Assembly (NCBI GenBank): GCA_008921705.1
Contig: VFFE01009152.1
Coordinates: 267,317-331,316, forward strand
From: Burhinus oedicnemus
Taxonomy: Eukaryota > Chordata > Aves > Charadriiformes > Burhinidae
Length of the DNA: 64,000 nucleotides
Direction: 5' to 3'
The notes under the pieces are model-generated. The model saw only the letters and a program-made list of their open reading frames with translations, was not told the origin of the DNA and did not search any database. The translations under genes were made by a program, and so were the position numbers. Shown piece after piece: positions 21,666-32,740 of this stretch. Every line of letters starts with the position of its first letter. Positions within the stretch are counted from its first letter, which is position 1.

Positions 21666-24547
21666 TCTAGTCCCTCTCAGTGGTGGCCAAGCTGCAGCCA
21701 CCTAGAGCAGGTTTATGGCCAGAACAGAGCCAAGGAAGACTTTTAGTGACTGTGGATGTTCTTGCTGGAGATACCACTGCAAAGCTGCTGGATTGGGCTG
21801 CCTTGGGCTGGCAGAGGTGGTGGGCTGTATGGAGCAAGAGCAAACCACTGGCTGTGGTGTAACTCATGGTCCTGCCATGGGAGGGAGACCCACCTTTTTG
21901 CATTGCTGTCCCTGTGACACAGAGATGTGACTCAAGAAGCATGTTGTAAAGTGAACTTGCTAAGTGCTTTTACACAGCCTTTAAAGTAAACAATTTATGC
22001 CCTTTTGCCCTCATGGGTCACACTAGAGGTAACAGCTCCCACTGATTGCAGTGAATGTGGGATCGGGCTCCTGGCTGATGTTCTGTATTACTAACTTCAA
22101 GTAAAGTTTTATGCTTAGGTAAAATAAACCCTAGAAGACAAAACTCATTTTAGAGAATAACTTTACCAAAAATAAATTTGCATATCTTTTGCTTCAGTTA
22201 GTAATGACTGACTTGTTAAACAAATGTAGTCGTTTGATTCACTTATCACTCAGGTGCTTATTGTATTAGGTAACAGCCCAAGAGGGATCTTTCAGTCACA
22301 GTGCAGGTCGCTTAATGCTTCTGTATTTACCGTTTTGTTTTGTAGCAATTGCAAGGATTATAAAAATGTTTAAAAATTTTAATGATGTACAAAACTACGC
22401 TGTACCTCTTTCTTGGTTAAGATGGTGCAGTGGAAAAAGAGGGATTAAGAGCAGGGATCAGCAGTGTATTAGAAGTACATCTAGCTTTTATTAGGTGTAA
22501 ACTTCAGGGCAGGTCCATTTGGGTGAAATATTTTTTGTAGTGTACAGTGAGCAATTTTTTGTTCTTGTTGAAATAGCTTGCAAATTATGTTGCTCTGTAT
22601 GGTATGCTCTTTTGAATTTGCTTTAAATTACCTACATATAGATACATAGCATGATCATGTGGATTGAAAAAATGATGTAGGTAACGCAAAAAGCAAAACT
22701 TGAAGTTTTTTTCTTCTGTATGTTTGTGTGAAACAGAGACTAATCGGCCTGAGAAGAAATGTTAAAAAAATCTATTGTATATATCGAGCTGTTGGGTTCC
22801 TATGGTGTTTAGTATTGTAATTAATTTCGAGGCGTTTTATTTTTTAACCTGCTAGCAGTGTATCCGTGAAGAAAATACTTTCCCCTTTTTGTTTTGCTGT
22901 TATTTCTGAAGGTAACCTTAATGACACCTATGAAATAGTACGGGTTTTTTATTTTATACGGTTCTGCATTGATAGCAAAAGACAAAGAAGCCACTGAATG
23001 CATTATTTCTATTCATAGTGACATAATTGGTCATACAAACCTTCCTGAAGTAAGTAAATATTTCTTTGATTTGGATACTTGCTGTTATATAATACATGGA
23101 AGTATCGCACAGTAGTATGTCTGAAGAAAAAGCTACTTGAAAAGGATGTTTTAAGATACAGCGGATATATCTGTACTCTTTTTTTATTTTATTTTTGCTG
23201 GGGAGCCTAAGTATACCCAATTCCTGTTGTGTACAAAGCCAGGGTATGTGACAAGGGGATGTTACCAAGCCAACTGTATTCTCTTAACAGTGTCCAGCCT
23301 ATTTGCTTCTCCTGTTGACTGTAAGGAAAAAACTTCAAATCAGTGAGTCTGCTTAGTATGGAGGCTCTTTCTCCGTAAATTATACTAAAGCATTTCTCCC
23401 TTGCAAATGAGAAAGGAGCTAAAAATGAAGAATGCAATGTTTTCTTCTCTTTTTCTTTTTTTTTTTTTGGAGGGGGTGGGGGGGGGTTTGTTGATGCAGC
23501 CAAATTTACAGCTAGTTGAGTAGAAGGGAAGAAATGGATTTTATGTATTCTTGCCAACTGTTGTAGAAATCCGTCTGAGCTATTGCAAAATCGGTGAGAA
23601 AGAGTGAGAGCATACATGTGTTTTTCTCATTCTGATTTGTTTGGGAGGATTTTGGTTTCATTTTGGCCATCTTGCGGCATATGGAAAGTACACACTGCCT
23701 GTGTGGTGATGGGGCAGTGGAAGGCATGTGGAGTTGCTTGTTAGCGTCATCACAAATGGGGTGGCAAAAAAGAGCCTTTCTTTTTAATAAAATACTTGCT
23801 CTCTTTTTTTTTTTTTTGGTATTTCTTGCATGTGTGTGAGGAAGATCATTGCTGTGCCTTTGGCAGGTGGATGAATCTGTGAGAAGAGGCTCTTCTACAA
23901 CCTCCTTAATGGGCTGATTCTGTCTTAGGGTGCTGGTACTGCTTCTCTTTCTTAGGCAGCCCAGGCTCCAGGCAAGGAAATTTTTCTTAAAAGCACCACT
24001 TAATTCTAATTGTCCAAGCAATCCATCGTTTTCACATACTTAAAATTGATCTTGCATTTTTGGCCTTTTTTGTTCATGCAACTAGTCTCTGTCTCTGCTA
24101 ACACTGCAATATTTTTGTCATCCTGTTAACTGCTTTTGAGACAGAAAAGTTGGAATAATCACAGCTACTCAGTCCAGTCTGTTGGGTTTTTTCTGGAGGA
24201 ATATTCGGTGTGTCAGGAATTCAGAGGCCATTTTAAGCTCTGCTTGACTTTCCAGTGCTCCTAATATGTTCTCTGGCCTCGGCAGCAGGGTTTGTTAGGA
24301 GTTCTGCACCAATTTTTCTGTTGTTAAACCATCTTCACCAAGGCCAAATTATCTCTTTGTTCGAGTCTACTGACCATCCAGCTCACTTTGTTCTTTTTTG
24401 TAAGGTGAGGTTCTTCATATATCCTGTCCCGATGTATGTATAAAAATGCAGAATTTATTATTATTGTGGTAAATCCTGTGTCTAAGTGACTAAGTGTCAC
24501 TGAATCAATCTTACCTTACCTTTATCATCTTATATTATTACTTTTTG
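21666..24547. other. Interval without recognised gene
   Basis: Contains the G-run tract near 23461-23486 and T-rich runs. The 169-codon minus-strand frame at 23512-24021 has no splice or family support. Confidence 0.45.
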
Positions 24548-24842
24548 GTATTGGGGATCCAAAACTGGATGTGGTATTCCAGACGTGTATTTTTTGAGTT
24601 CTGGCTAAAGGCGAAAAATCACGTATTAGCAGGATCTTCACCTGTAGATGTTCCCCAGGATATTCTTGGCCTTCCATGCTGCCAGGACTAACTGCTGGCT
24701 CATGTTTAGCCCACTATTTGCCTAGACCCCCAGCTCCATTTCAGAAAGCTGCGCCCTGGGTAGTCAGTGCCAGCGTGTCCAAGGGATTAGCCTATCTCAG
24801 GTACAGGACTTCATGTTTGGTTTTGCTGAATTCCATGAAATA
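24548..24842 (-). mobile_element. Old CR1 (LINE) fragment, 3' part of ORF2
   Basis: Read on the minus strand, the segment follows the layout of the last third of avian CR1 ORF2. There is a block for a short motif MSQQ, then an alanine/lysine-rich helix region, then 'LEYH-QFW' near 24550-24580, matching the conserved RPHLEYC-QFW stretch of CR1. The + strand text 'ggatccaaaactggatgtgg', 'tattccagacgtg', 'tgctggctcatgttt' and 'ttgctgaattccatga' is the reverse complement of the same region. It has many stops and indels, so it is much older than the CR1 at 59-60.5 kb. Limits are approximate. Confidence 0.65.
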
Positions 24843-25333
24843 CACGTGTGGGGTAGCAGAAGGAGTTTGTAGGTGCGTTTCATAAGTATGTGGGGTGAAC
24901 ATGCTATGTAGTTCAGGGTTTTATTCCAGTGGTTTAGGAACTTTTGGAGTTCTTCCTAAATCATACCTGATTTTAAAGTGTTGTTATAAATTGGAATAAA
25001 ATATACAATTTTAAATGTATTTTCAAATCTTGGCACACTTTATTAGTAAAACAGAGGAAGAGAAAAAGACACAATTTTGTGCATGCTTAGTGGTTTATGT
25101 GTTACTCTTTCACATAGGCTTATTTTTCTTAACTCCTTAGTGGTTGGAATGATGTCTAGAATGCTGCATTTCTAGCAAAGCAGAAGTGTCCTGGTAGTGA
25201 AATGTTAGCCATGTGCATATAATCTCTTACAAGCAGAGCTGCACCATTCCAACCACCAATACTAATCATAAATATTGTTTTAATGTTTTTGGCTCTGTAC
25301 CTTTCTTACATTTTACATCAATTATTTCTCTAG
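24843..25333. other. No gene; contains a 12-bp inverted repeat
   Basis: AT-rich. A perfect 12-bp inverted repeat lies at 25140-25151 (gtggttggaatg) and 25245-25256 (cattccaaccac). Confidence 0.5.
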
Positions 25334-25386
25334 GTATTGCCAGGTGTCTGAAGTGGTTGACCAAGACCTAAGGACTTGGAACAGCG
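25334..25386 (+). CDS. Candidate 53-bp internal exon, + strand, unidentified
   Basis: Seen: 'aattatttctctag' just before 25334 (acceptor) and 'GTGAGT' at 25387 (consensus donor). The 53 bp are open as one base, 17 codons (including YCQVSEVVDQDLRTWNS) and one base. It lies only about 500 bp from the strong minus-strand candidate at 25911-26021, so at least one of the two may be false unless genes overlap on opposite strands. It may also be a non-coding exon. Family unknown. Confidence 0.25.
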
Positions 25387-25910
25387 GTGAGTAAATGAAA
25401 TTCAGATTATATTATCTGGTATTTTCATATGCTATATGACTCTGAAGTTTGACTGCTGTTTGAGAGATGGAAGATGTGGAGTAGGTTATGCCTTTTGAAT
25501 ACTTTCTTCTGAGCACTGATTTCCTGTTCAGAGCATTCATCTGGCTTTTTTAAGCAGAGATTTTAAGAAAGTGAAGCGGAGGTAGTCTCAGTGACTGTTT
25601 TTGATAAGTGAAACCTCCTTCCCACCACCACCTTGACTTAGAAAATACTGAACTGAACTTACAGTATTTCAAGCAGAATAGTTCAATCTATACTTGTTGA
25701 AGAAGTAACATACACTGTCGCCCATTGTATTACATGAATGATGCCTGAATCCAGACTTCTCAGAATCATGCAAGTGTATACGTTAAGCAATTATGAAATC
25801 AGATATTGTTCTAGAATACATGCAAACCTAAGGTAAGTTAATAAATTACTGCAAGCTGAAATTTTTTTTTCTTTAAACCTCCAAGCTTATGTCTGTGGTT
25901 CTTAACTCAC

Positions 25911-26021
25911 CTTCTGCAAACTGTGGTGTCATTTGTAAAGATAGATCATTTTGTTGATCCCCTACGTCCTGCTCATGGCGGATTCTTTGCATCCTATGTG
26001 CCAATTTTGTACTTGTTGTGA
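25911..26021 (-). CDS. Best candidate exon in the window: 111 bp, minus strand, unidentified protein
   Basis: Seen: on the minus strand a long pyrimidine tract ending 'ctgctttcttctctag' precedes 26021. The downstream boundary at 25911 is 'AG' plus 'GTGAGT', a consensus donor. The 111 bp are open as two bases, 36 codons and one base, a symmetric phase-1 exon. The peptide starts TTSTKLAHRMQRIRHEQD and ends with MTPQFAE, polar and Gln/Asp-rich, probably a helical or disordered linker rather than a catalytic core. No family is recognised. If it belongs to the same gene as the 8.1-9.5 kb candidates, other exons must lie between, because its exit phase (1) does not match the phase-0 entry at 9506. 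Confidence 0.45.
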
Positions 26022-26207
26022 CTAGAGAAGAAAGCAGGAAGAATCTAAGGAAGAACTTTAAAAATTTCAAATACATTTTAAAGTGAGTTTTGTTTAGTAA
26101 TGCATTTATAAATATATTATTTGCATTTCCTTGGCTGTAGATGTAGGCTGGCAAAGTGAGCCTCACAAATGCAGAGATAAACTCACCAACTGTTAACTGC
26201 ACTTAAT

Positions 26208-26260
26208 GGTAGTAGTAGTAGTAGTAACAATAATAAGAGTAGTAATAACTTGCTACTTCT
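26208..26260. repeat. (TAG)n microsatellite, imperfect
   Basis: 'ggtagtagtagtagtagtaa' followed by interrupted 'caataataagagtagtaata'. A simple trinucleotide repeat, possibly variable. Confidence 0.9.
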
Positions 26261-29200
26261 AATACTAGTAATAACCAGTAATTCCAAAAAGCAACTGTGT
26301 TTTCTTGCCAAGATATAGATATTTGGAATAATGTAATATTTCTATTTCTCTGGTTTCCATAGCACAGCCAGTTTATGTGAAATATTTTGTATCTATGAGA
26401 TCTTGTTTGATTTCAGTGCTGTTGGCAGCAAATATAAGTTTTTAGCACCCATGCACTTGGTTGCATGTACTGTTGACCTTGGTGACCAAGAACCAAATGC
26501 AATAAGTGAGAAACTCTTGCCTGTTTTTGTCTTCTTTTTTGCTTTAATGACTCTGAAAACCATGTTTGTATAGTTCTTAGTTTTTAGAAATGCCGTTTAG
26601 TTAAAACTTTGAAGGAATTTATCAGTTTAGAACATTTACCTTCACGTCGTTCTATATTTACTATCTCCTTTCTATTTCTGCTTGTATTTTACCAGGAAAA
26701 GCAAATAAGTGAGTTTTAAGTTAATTTGTCTGTTAATTTTGGATAGTTCCTTTTTGCCTACTGTTTACGTACCCGCATGCCCCCATCCTCCACCCCCTGA
26801 CAATCCTCGGGACTAAACTGCTGTATTTATGGTATTATCCGTGCACAAGTTGAATGAATTGATAGTTCTCGTGCACTTTCCATCCACTTTATTCCTCCTC
26901 CTTGGTAAGAATGAAACTTGTTCTTTCCTACTGCTGTAAGCGTTTGCTATGGCAGTCAAGAGTCCTCAAAAATAAGTGGTACATTTTCAGATATTTATAT
27001 TAGTTCATTTAGTGCTCTAGAATAAATGTTACAAGTCCTTGCCCACTTTGAATGTGTTCAGTTATCTAGGGTATTTTTGGTCATGATGGATACCAGAAAG
27101 ACCCAAACAATATTCAAGTTCCCATAGAAAAATCCATATTTCATCCTTGCCCTTAAGTGTAGACTTAATAGGAGCCACGCTGAATTTCAGGATTGTGAAG
27201 AACTGTGCAAGAAGGAATTCAAACTACATTAAACCTCATCAATGAGTCTTGTCCTTGCTGAGGTATCTATATGTATATGGATTTATGTGGCTTAATTTAC
27301 ATATGTGCCAGTGTGACACACTTATTTATGCTCCGTGTAAGTTAAGCGTTCCACAACACACAAGTGTGCCACTGCATTGAAACAGATGTGTTAACCTAAC
27401 AGGTACCACCACTTCAATGCATGTATTGTGTGATCCCACAAAAAGCTGAAACTATTGTAAAGTTTCTATATGCATTTACAATGGACAATTCTGGTCTGTG
27501 CCTCTTCACAGGCAGGATCCGATAATACCACATGTTCAGAAGTCATTTGTCCCAAAAATTCTGAAAATAAAAACTATCCTTCTGTCAAGCTAAACATACC
27601 TATTGTTTAAGGGAAATTTAAAGAAAATATGCTCAGTGTTTTTAAAAGTAACTGTAAAACTTTCCTATGAGTGCTGCTTATTGGTGACTCAAGTGTGTTT
27701 AAAAGTAGTTTTATAAACAACTTAATAATTCATGTGAAGCAACTTCCAGTTTTTTACCGACATTTAATTGCATGACTTCGAACTGAAATATTTCCTTCTT
27801 TACAGAGTACTGATACTTGTTATTTTCTGATTAATATGGTGGTTGTCTGGGATGCTCTGATACGAGGCCCTGATTCACTAGAGAATCAGAAGATACGTAT
27901 AAGGGCTGTTGAAATACAGTTAAAATGCTATTTGTTTAGAAACTAAAGGGGTGTTTGAGAGTTTTGTTGAACTGGGAAAAAGCTGAAGCACCTTGCTCAT
28001 ATTACAGATTATAGTGAGATACCATACCAAACTTTCACAGCAGTTGCTAGGGCTGACAACTGAATTGTATACTGCGTGGTACTCTTTCTGACATTGGTAC
28101 ATTGTAGACAGTTTATATAGGTTTATCTAACAACAAATATAGGTATTCATCCTTTCAAGTTTGATGCTCTTTATGAAGCTGCTAGTTAAGAATTAAAGAG
28201 ACTTCTTATTAATTTAAAATTGCTTCTTGGGTACTGTTACAGGTAATATGTTTTATAGTAATGTGCATTGGACCAGTTTAGAGGGCAGCCCTATAATGCT
28301 TAGCAACATAACAAAAACACTAGCACATGCATTAAGAACGTGAAGCTAACTTAAGCAACGACTTGAGCAACTGTCAGCAGCAGTAGGTGGGAAGCCAATG
28401 TAGAGAGTGAAGCGTAGTGGTGATGGTAAAATTGCACATTTAATAAGATCAGCTCTGTGCAGATCTAATACGTTGAAAGAAAGTTGAAAATACAACTTTC
28501 CCTTCATAATGAAATATGTAGATAATATAGTTTCTCTCCAGATGTGCTAATGAGCACAGCAAAGGCCTAATTGTCTGAGTTTTCTTCATGGGCATTGCGT
28601 AAGTTGGCTTGGGGAAACATTTGGAAATAGGAAAGCACTTAATTCCATAAAAATCTTCAATTCAGTTGCAATAAAATAATTAATAAAATTGTAACTGGAA
28701 GTAAGAAATAAACAACTGAGATAAAAATGTAAAGGATAAAATTACCTTCTGATAAGCTGTTAATGAAAGCTTCGGTATTTTGCTTACTCTTTCCTCTTCT
28801 TTTTCTCCCCAAGGTTACAATTTAATAACAAGAGCATTCACATACTCCCTGACTTGTATGTACGCTCCTTTTGTTGCAATATGAGTAGGCTACAGGCTTA
28901 TAATGCCTTTTCTGATAAACATGAAAGATAGACTCCGAAATTGTATCAGGCAACAAAGCACCAGTTATTATGTGGAAAATTAAAATAATATTAATCAAGA
29001 ATTGACTCTTAGTGCAGGGATGCTAAGCTCCTTCCAGGACCTGCACATCACAGCTGACGGGGATTGAAGTTCCAGTGAGATGCTTCAGCAAAGGTCAGAT
29101 GCTGCGATAGATGTTGGTGTTGGACAACTCTGGAAGGTAGCAGGTGTTTAATGTCGTTGGGGAATGTTAGCCTGGGGACTCTGGTAGCTGACAGTGAGAC

Positions 29201-30470
29201 TAGTCCCTGAAGATTTGGAGGTTTGATCCTCTCTTTTAATATCTGAACTTTCACCAGCCACTTACAAGTATTTTTGCCGCAGGTTGATACATAGGTGCAG
29301 TTCTTGGACCATGGACTTTGGGGATCCCAGCTACTCTGGAACCTGCCAGCTGCTGTGGCAAATATTCTGTGTTACATGAAAATCAATGTCTTGACCAGCT
29401 AGTCTGGCTCCTTTTCTGTTAATGATACTTACCTAGCTTTCCTGCATATGGTCCTGGTTGGCCTTGGAGGATGAGGGTTGTGCTTGTGGGCTACGGAACA
29501 ACTGGGAGAAATCAAGGTGAAGGAAAGCAAGCAGAATGTCTTTCTAAATGTCTCTCCTCATGTCGTGATAACCTACAGAGAAAGGAAAGCTGTGGTTTGC
29601 TCAAGGTGTTCTAGATGTCATCTTATGTACGTGCTGAACTTTGTCTGCCTCATGACAGTGCTTTGTGACTTCAGGAATTGTGTTCTAGGTTTCTGATGAA
29701 GTCCTGCCGTTTCTTAAGCCCAACATAGAAAAATTGGTACTAGTTTTGAGGTGACTAAAAGGTCCCTGTGTGTTAAGAGTACAGATGGCAACAGGGAGTT
29801 GATCTTTGGGGTTTATATTTGGTTTAGGATGTATGGTTTTGTTTATATCAGTAAGGTTTTGTACTATGTACATAACAGCACAGAGGCAGGGTGGGTTTTT
29901 TATCTCTGGAAGCCAAAAATAGAGCTGTAGCCAGTGTTGCTGGTTTTATTTGTTTTTGTTAACAGCTCGAGTAAATAGGAAGTTACAGATTTCTACTGCT
30001 TTTCCTCTATGAGCAATGTCTTTTCTGTGTCTGTGCTTTGCCTTTCCTTGTTTCTTTTTCATATAATTGATCTTTGTTTACTCCGTCTTTGGAGAACTTT
30101 AAGGTGATTTTAAAGCATTGATCCAAAATTACACCCTACTTCCATGTAATACAAAGAAAAATAGCAGTGGACATTTTTTCACTTTCTCTCCTTTTGCCTG
30201 TCGTCAGAAGGGAAAGAGGATGAGTTACTAAGTCAGGAATACATTAAGGTTTGGAGTTCTTTCCTTGGGCAGGCAATGGGAACCTTCAGATGCTGTAAAA
30301 CACATTGAACTGATAATTTGCTTATGAAGCAACAAATACAATTGCTAAGTTTAATTTTGTTATTTCTGGAACCTAGTGCAGTTCTTGACATGGAGATGCC
30401 ATGCCACAAGTAGTGAGTAAATAGCAATTGGCAGCCACAAGAAGGAGTGGGGCATAGCAGACAGAGCTGC
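26261..30470. other. Interval without recognised gene
   Basis: AT-rich. Includes an imperfect hairpin at 27309-27374 and the unassigned frame at 29048-29254. I see no gene that I can support. Confidence 0.45.
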
Positions 30471-30560
30471 CATATTCCGTTTCCTCCTCTGTTATTAACC
30501 TGCTAAGTGATATTAGGAAAGTTAATTCATTTCTTACACTTTTTCTGTGTTTAGATTGCA
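30471..30560 (+). mobile_element. Weak MIR-like SINE relic
   Basis: 'ttattaacctgctaagtgat' followed by 'attaggaaagttaattcatttct' resembles MIR 'CTTACTAGCTGTGTGACCTTGGGCAAGTTACTTAACCTCT'. Only this central stretch is recognisable. It could be coincidence. Confidence 0.33.
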
Positions 30561-30658
30561 AGGCCTTTTGTCCAGATATTGCACCTCAGTTCATCTCACT
30601 GTGCTTTTGTGCCTGCGGGGTTCTTCAGTTGCTATAGCATCATTATTTTCACTTGCAG

Positions 30659-30879
30659 AGTTTCTCTCATTCTGTGATATTAACTCTCAGGGACTCACTG
30701 TGTACCGTGGAATCCCGAAGACACTTGAATATTCATTCTGCAAGAAGAAAGCTAGTAGTACTATTCAGAGCATGGTTTAATGTTGCATCTGGTCTTGCAC
30801 GACTGCAGGCTGATGCCAGAAGGGGCAGTACCACTTCAGCCAGTTCTTCCCCTCTCTCACATCAGCCTCCAGCCCCAAG
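30659..30879 (+). CDS. Candidate 221-bp exon, + strand, unidentified Ser/Arg-rich segment
   Basis: Seen: 'cattattttcacttgcag' ends at 30658 (good acceptor) and 'GTGAGT' begins at 30880 (good donor). The whole segment is open from the first base (73 codons plus two bases, phase 0 in, phase 2 out), and the frame meets a stop immediately inside the intron (AGG TGA). The peptide has a basic middle (ARRKLVVLFRAW) and a Ser/Pro-rich tail (TTSASSSPLSHQPPAPR). It lies 120 bp upstream of the solo LTR. It could equally be a non-coding or retrovirus-driven transcript exon. Family unknown. Confidence 0.3.
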
Positions 30880-30993
30880 GTGAGTTCAAGGTAAGCAGCT
30901 AATTCAATAAAAAACCCTAACTGCCTGGGAAGGAAAACTACATCAGATAACCACACTGGCCTGGCTTGTCCTGTAACTGAGAAATTAGAAGAT

Positions 30994-30998
30994 GTAAC
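30994..30998 (+). repeat. Target-site duplication, left copy (gtaac)
   Basis: Identical to 31688-31692. Sets the 5' limit of the solo LTR. Confidence 0.9.
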
Positions 30999-31341
30999 TG
31001 TCCTGGTTTGAGGAAAACAGGACCGATTTTGTTCAGTAACTTTACTTTTTAGCTAGGCCTCCTCTAACTACTGGAATTAACAGCATGTTTTGCAGAAAAC
31101 TGCTCACTCTCAGAGTGATAAGACTGATGTTTATAGTTTATGCCAAGGAATGGTATGCAGAGAGGCTCTTGCTTATACTTAGTGCTACAACAACCAAGGC
31201 CAGCCAACTCTTGTTACTTGCCCCGTTGGAGGGTCAGAAGCAGAAAAGCGTAGAGGGGTCACAGCTGTGGGGAGGAGCGGACAGGACAGGTGACCCAAAA
31301 CTGACCAACAGGGTATTCCATCCCATCTGCCTCATGCTCAG

Positions 31342-31349
31342 TATAAAAG
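31342..31349 (+). promoter_or_regulatory. LTR TATA box
   Basis: TATAAAAG about 340 bp into the LTR and 220 bp before the ATTAAA signal, the usual U3 arrangement. It could drive transcription rightward into 31.7 kb and beyond. Confidence 0.65.
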
Positions 31350-31568
31350 CTGAGGGATCAAAGGGTCAGGCCTCTTTCTTCAGTGACCAGCATCCGAGGA
31401 GGACTCTGTCTGTTCGTCTGCCTTTGATCCTGATCCTGAATCCAGATCCAGAATCCAGTTTCCGTCCATCACTGAGTCCAGTCTGGGACTTCCCCAGTGC
31501 CTGCTGGTGACGTGACTGTATCCTGGGAGCTTGATACAGTTTTGTATATATTTCATTATTAATATTTC

Positions 31569-31574
31569 ATTAAA
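31569..31574 (+). terminator. LTR polyadenylation signal ATTAAA
   Basis: ATTAAA followed within about 25 bp by a T/C-rich stretch. Conserved in the inverted copy (60691-60696 on the other strand). Confidence 0.55.
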
Positions 31575-31687
31575 GTAGTTTAGTTCCTTCTAAACTCGTA
31601 AGTCTCTTTTCTCTCTATCCGTCCTCTCTTTGGGGAAGATTGTCTGTCATTCTGCCTGATTGGGCCAATCCAACCCAAACCACAACA

Positions 31688-31692
31688 GTAAC
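31688..31692 (+). repeat. Target-site duplication, right copy (gtaac)
   Basis: Matches 30994-30998 exactly. Confidence 0.9.
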
Positions 31693-32681
31693 ACAAGGGA
31701 CAAAGAGGAAATAAGCAGCTGGAAGTAGCTGAGGAGAGTAGTACAGTTCCTTTCAGCAGCAGGTAATAAATACACCAGACAAGACATAGCATGAAAGCCT
31801 AGGCTTATTAAGAACTGCATTTTACAACCAGATTTTGAACATAGCAGAAGAATGGCTTGCCATACAATGTGACAGCCCAACTTCAATTCTACTGATGTTA
31901 GTTGCTGCTGTTGCATATTCTTCACTGGAAGTATTTTTTTCTAATACAGTTTCATAATTGGTTTTTCTGAAGTAGCAGTGATCCACATTACAATTTCAAG
32001 GGATATATCTCATGCCTGAATATAACTTTGATTGTATTTAGTTTTAATTTAAATTGAAGTCCACTTAATCTTGCAAATTGAGCTGACAGAAGTTACTCTT
32101 GATGTGATATATTCTTTAGACTTTGTATTCATAATTTTCCCTTTACACTCTGTCAAGAAACTTCATTCTTCTTTGAAAATGACTTCTATAATTGGAGTGG
32201 ACTCTTTGAAGGGCATTTTTCACCCACTGCCCTTTCTCTTAAGTATGCAGCAGATCAGATTGGTTTCTTTGATCTTACTTTGTGAGCCTCATGTAATAAG
32301 ATCTTGTGTTGAAGGACCTGTCTTGTCTTCCCCACTCACCCTAAGTGTCTGTGAAATAAAGAGGGGTGAGTGGGATGCAGGAAGAGAGAAGTGAAATACT
32401 AAAATGATTTTGGGAAATGTAGTGACTAACTTTAATCTAGGAGCTTTTACACACAGCCCGCACGTGCTTGCGAGGATATGAATATTTCCTGTTGATTGCA
32501 TTCATGGGTGAGGTTGCTGAGTAAATTCAGCTAAGCAAGGGGAACAAACAGTTCAGCAGCTCAAAAACCAAGTGTGCCTCTGAGAACGCTGCAGCCCAAA
32601 CAGGGACCCCGGCTCTGAAGCCATCTGTATGACTGACCCAGCCAATGATGTTGCTGAAACTCCACATCTGTTATTTCTTAC
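31693..32681. other. Interval without recognised feature
   Basis: AT-rich. No repeat family or convincing exon. Confidence 0.45.
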
Positions 32682-32740
32682 TGCCCACTTTTCTGGCAAC
32701 AGCCAGTCTTCATTTTTTCCATTATAGGCAGCTGCTGGAA
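32682..32740 (-). CDS. Candidate 59-bp internal exon, minus strand, unidentified
   Basis: Seen: a minus-strand acceptor 'caagctctttttag' before 32740 and donor 'GTAAGA' after 32682. The 59 bp are open as two bases plus 19 codons (PAAAYNGKNEDWLLPEKWA), phase 1 in and phase 0 out. The open frame actually extends on both sides (32553-32822), so the splice limits are not forced by stops. The peptide is not recognised. Confidence 0.25.

Larger units (their letters stand above)
30999..31687 (+). mobile_element. Solo LTR of an endogenous retrovirus, intact ends
   Basis: 689 bp, starting TGTCCTGGTTTG and ending CCACAACA, with a perfect 5-bp duplication (gtaac) on both sides. U3 holds the block 'gacaggacaggtgacccaaa' with 'ctgaccaacagggtattcca'. 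A TATA box TATAAAAG is at 31342-31349, and the likely polyadenylation signal ATTAAA is at 31569-31574. Downstream of the TATA box is an imperfect repeat of GATCC(T/A)GA units (31425-31458). No internal retroviral region or second LTR lies nearby, so it is a solo LTR left by recombination between LTRs. The 141-codon frame at 31085-31510 lies wholly inside it and is not considered a gene. The same family recurs inverted at 60563-61277, and by eye the two are about nine-tenths identical. Confidence 0.93.

Noticed and set aside
23512..24021. 169-codon minus-strand frame, the longest in the window
   Set aside because: Runs through T-rich runs giving poly-Lys. No family motif, no splice boundaries, no initiation context.
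31085..31510. 141-codon + strand frame, and its 94-codon counterpart at 60772-61056 on the minus strand, with nearly the same translation
   Set aside because: Both lie wholly inside LTRs of one family, so the shared translation reflects shared LTR sequence, not a conserved gene.
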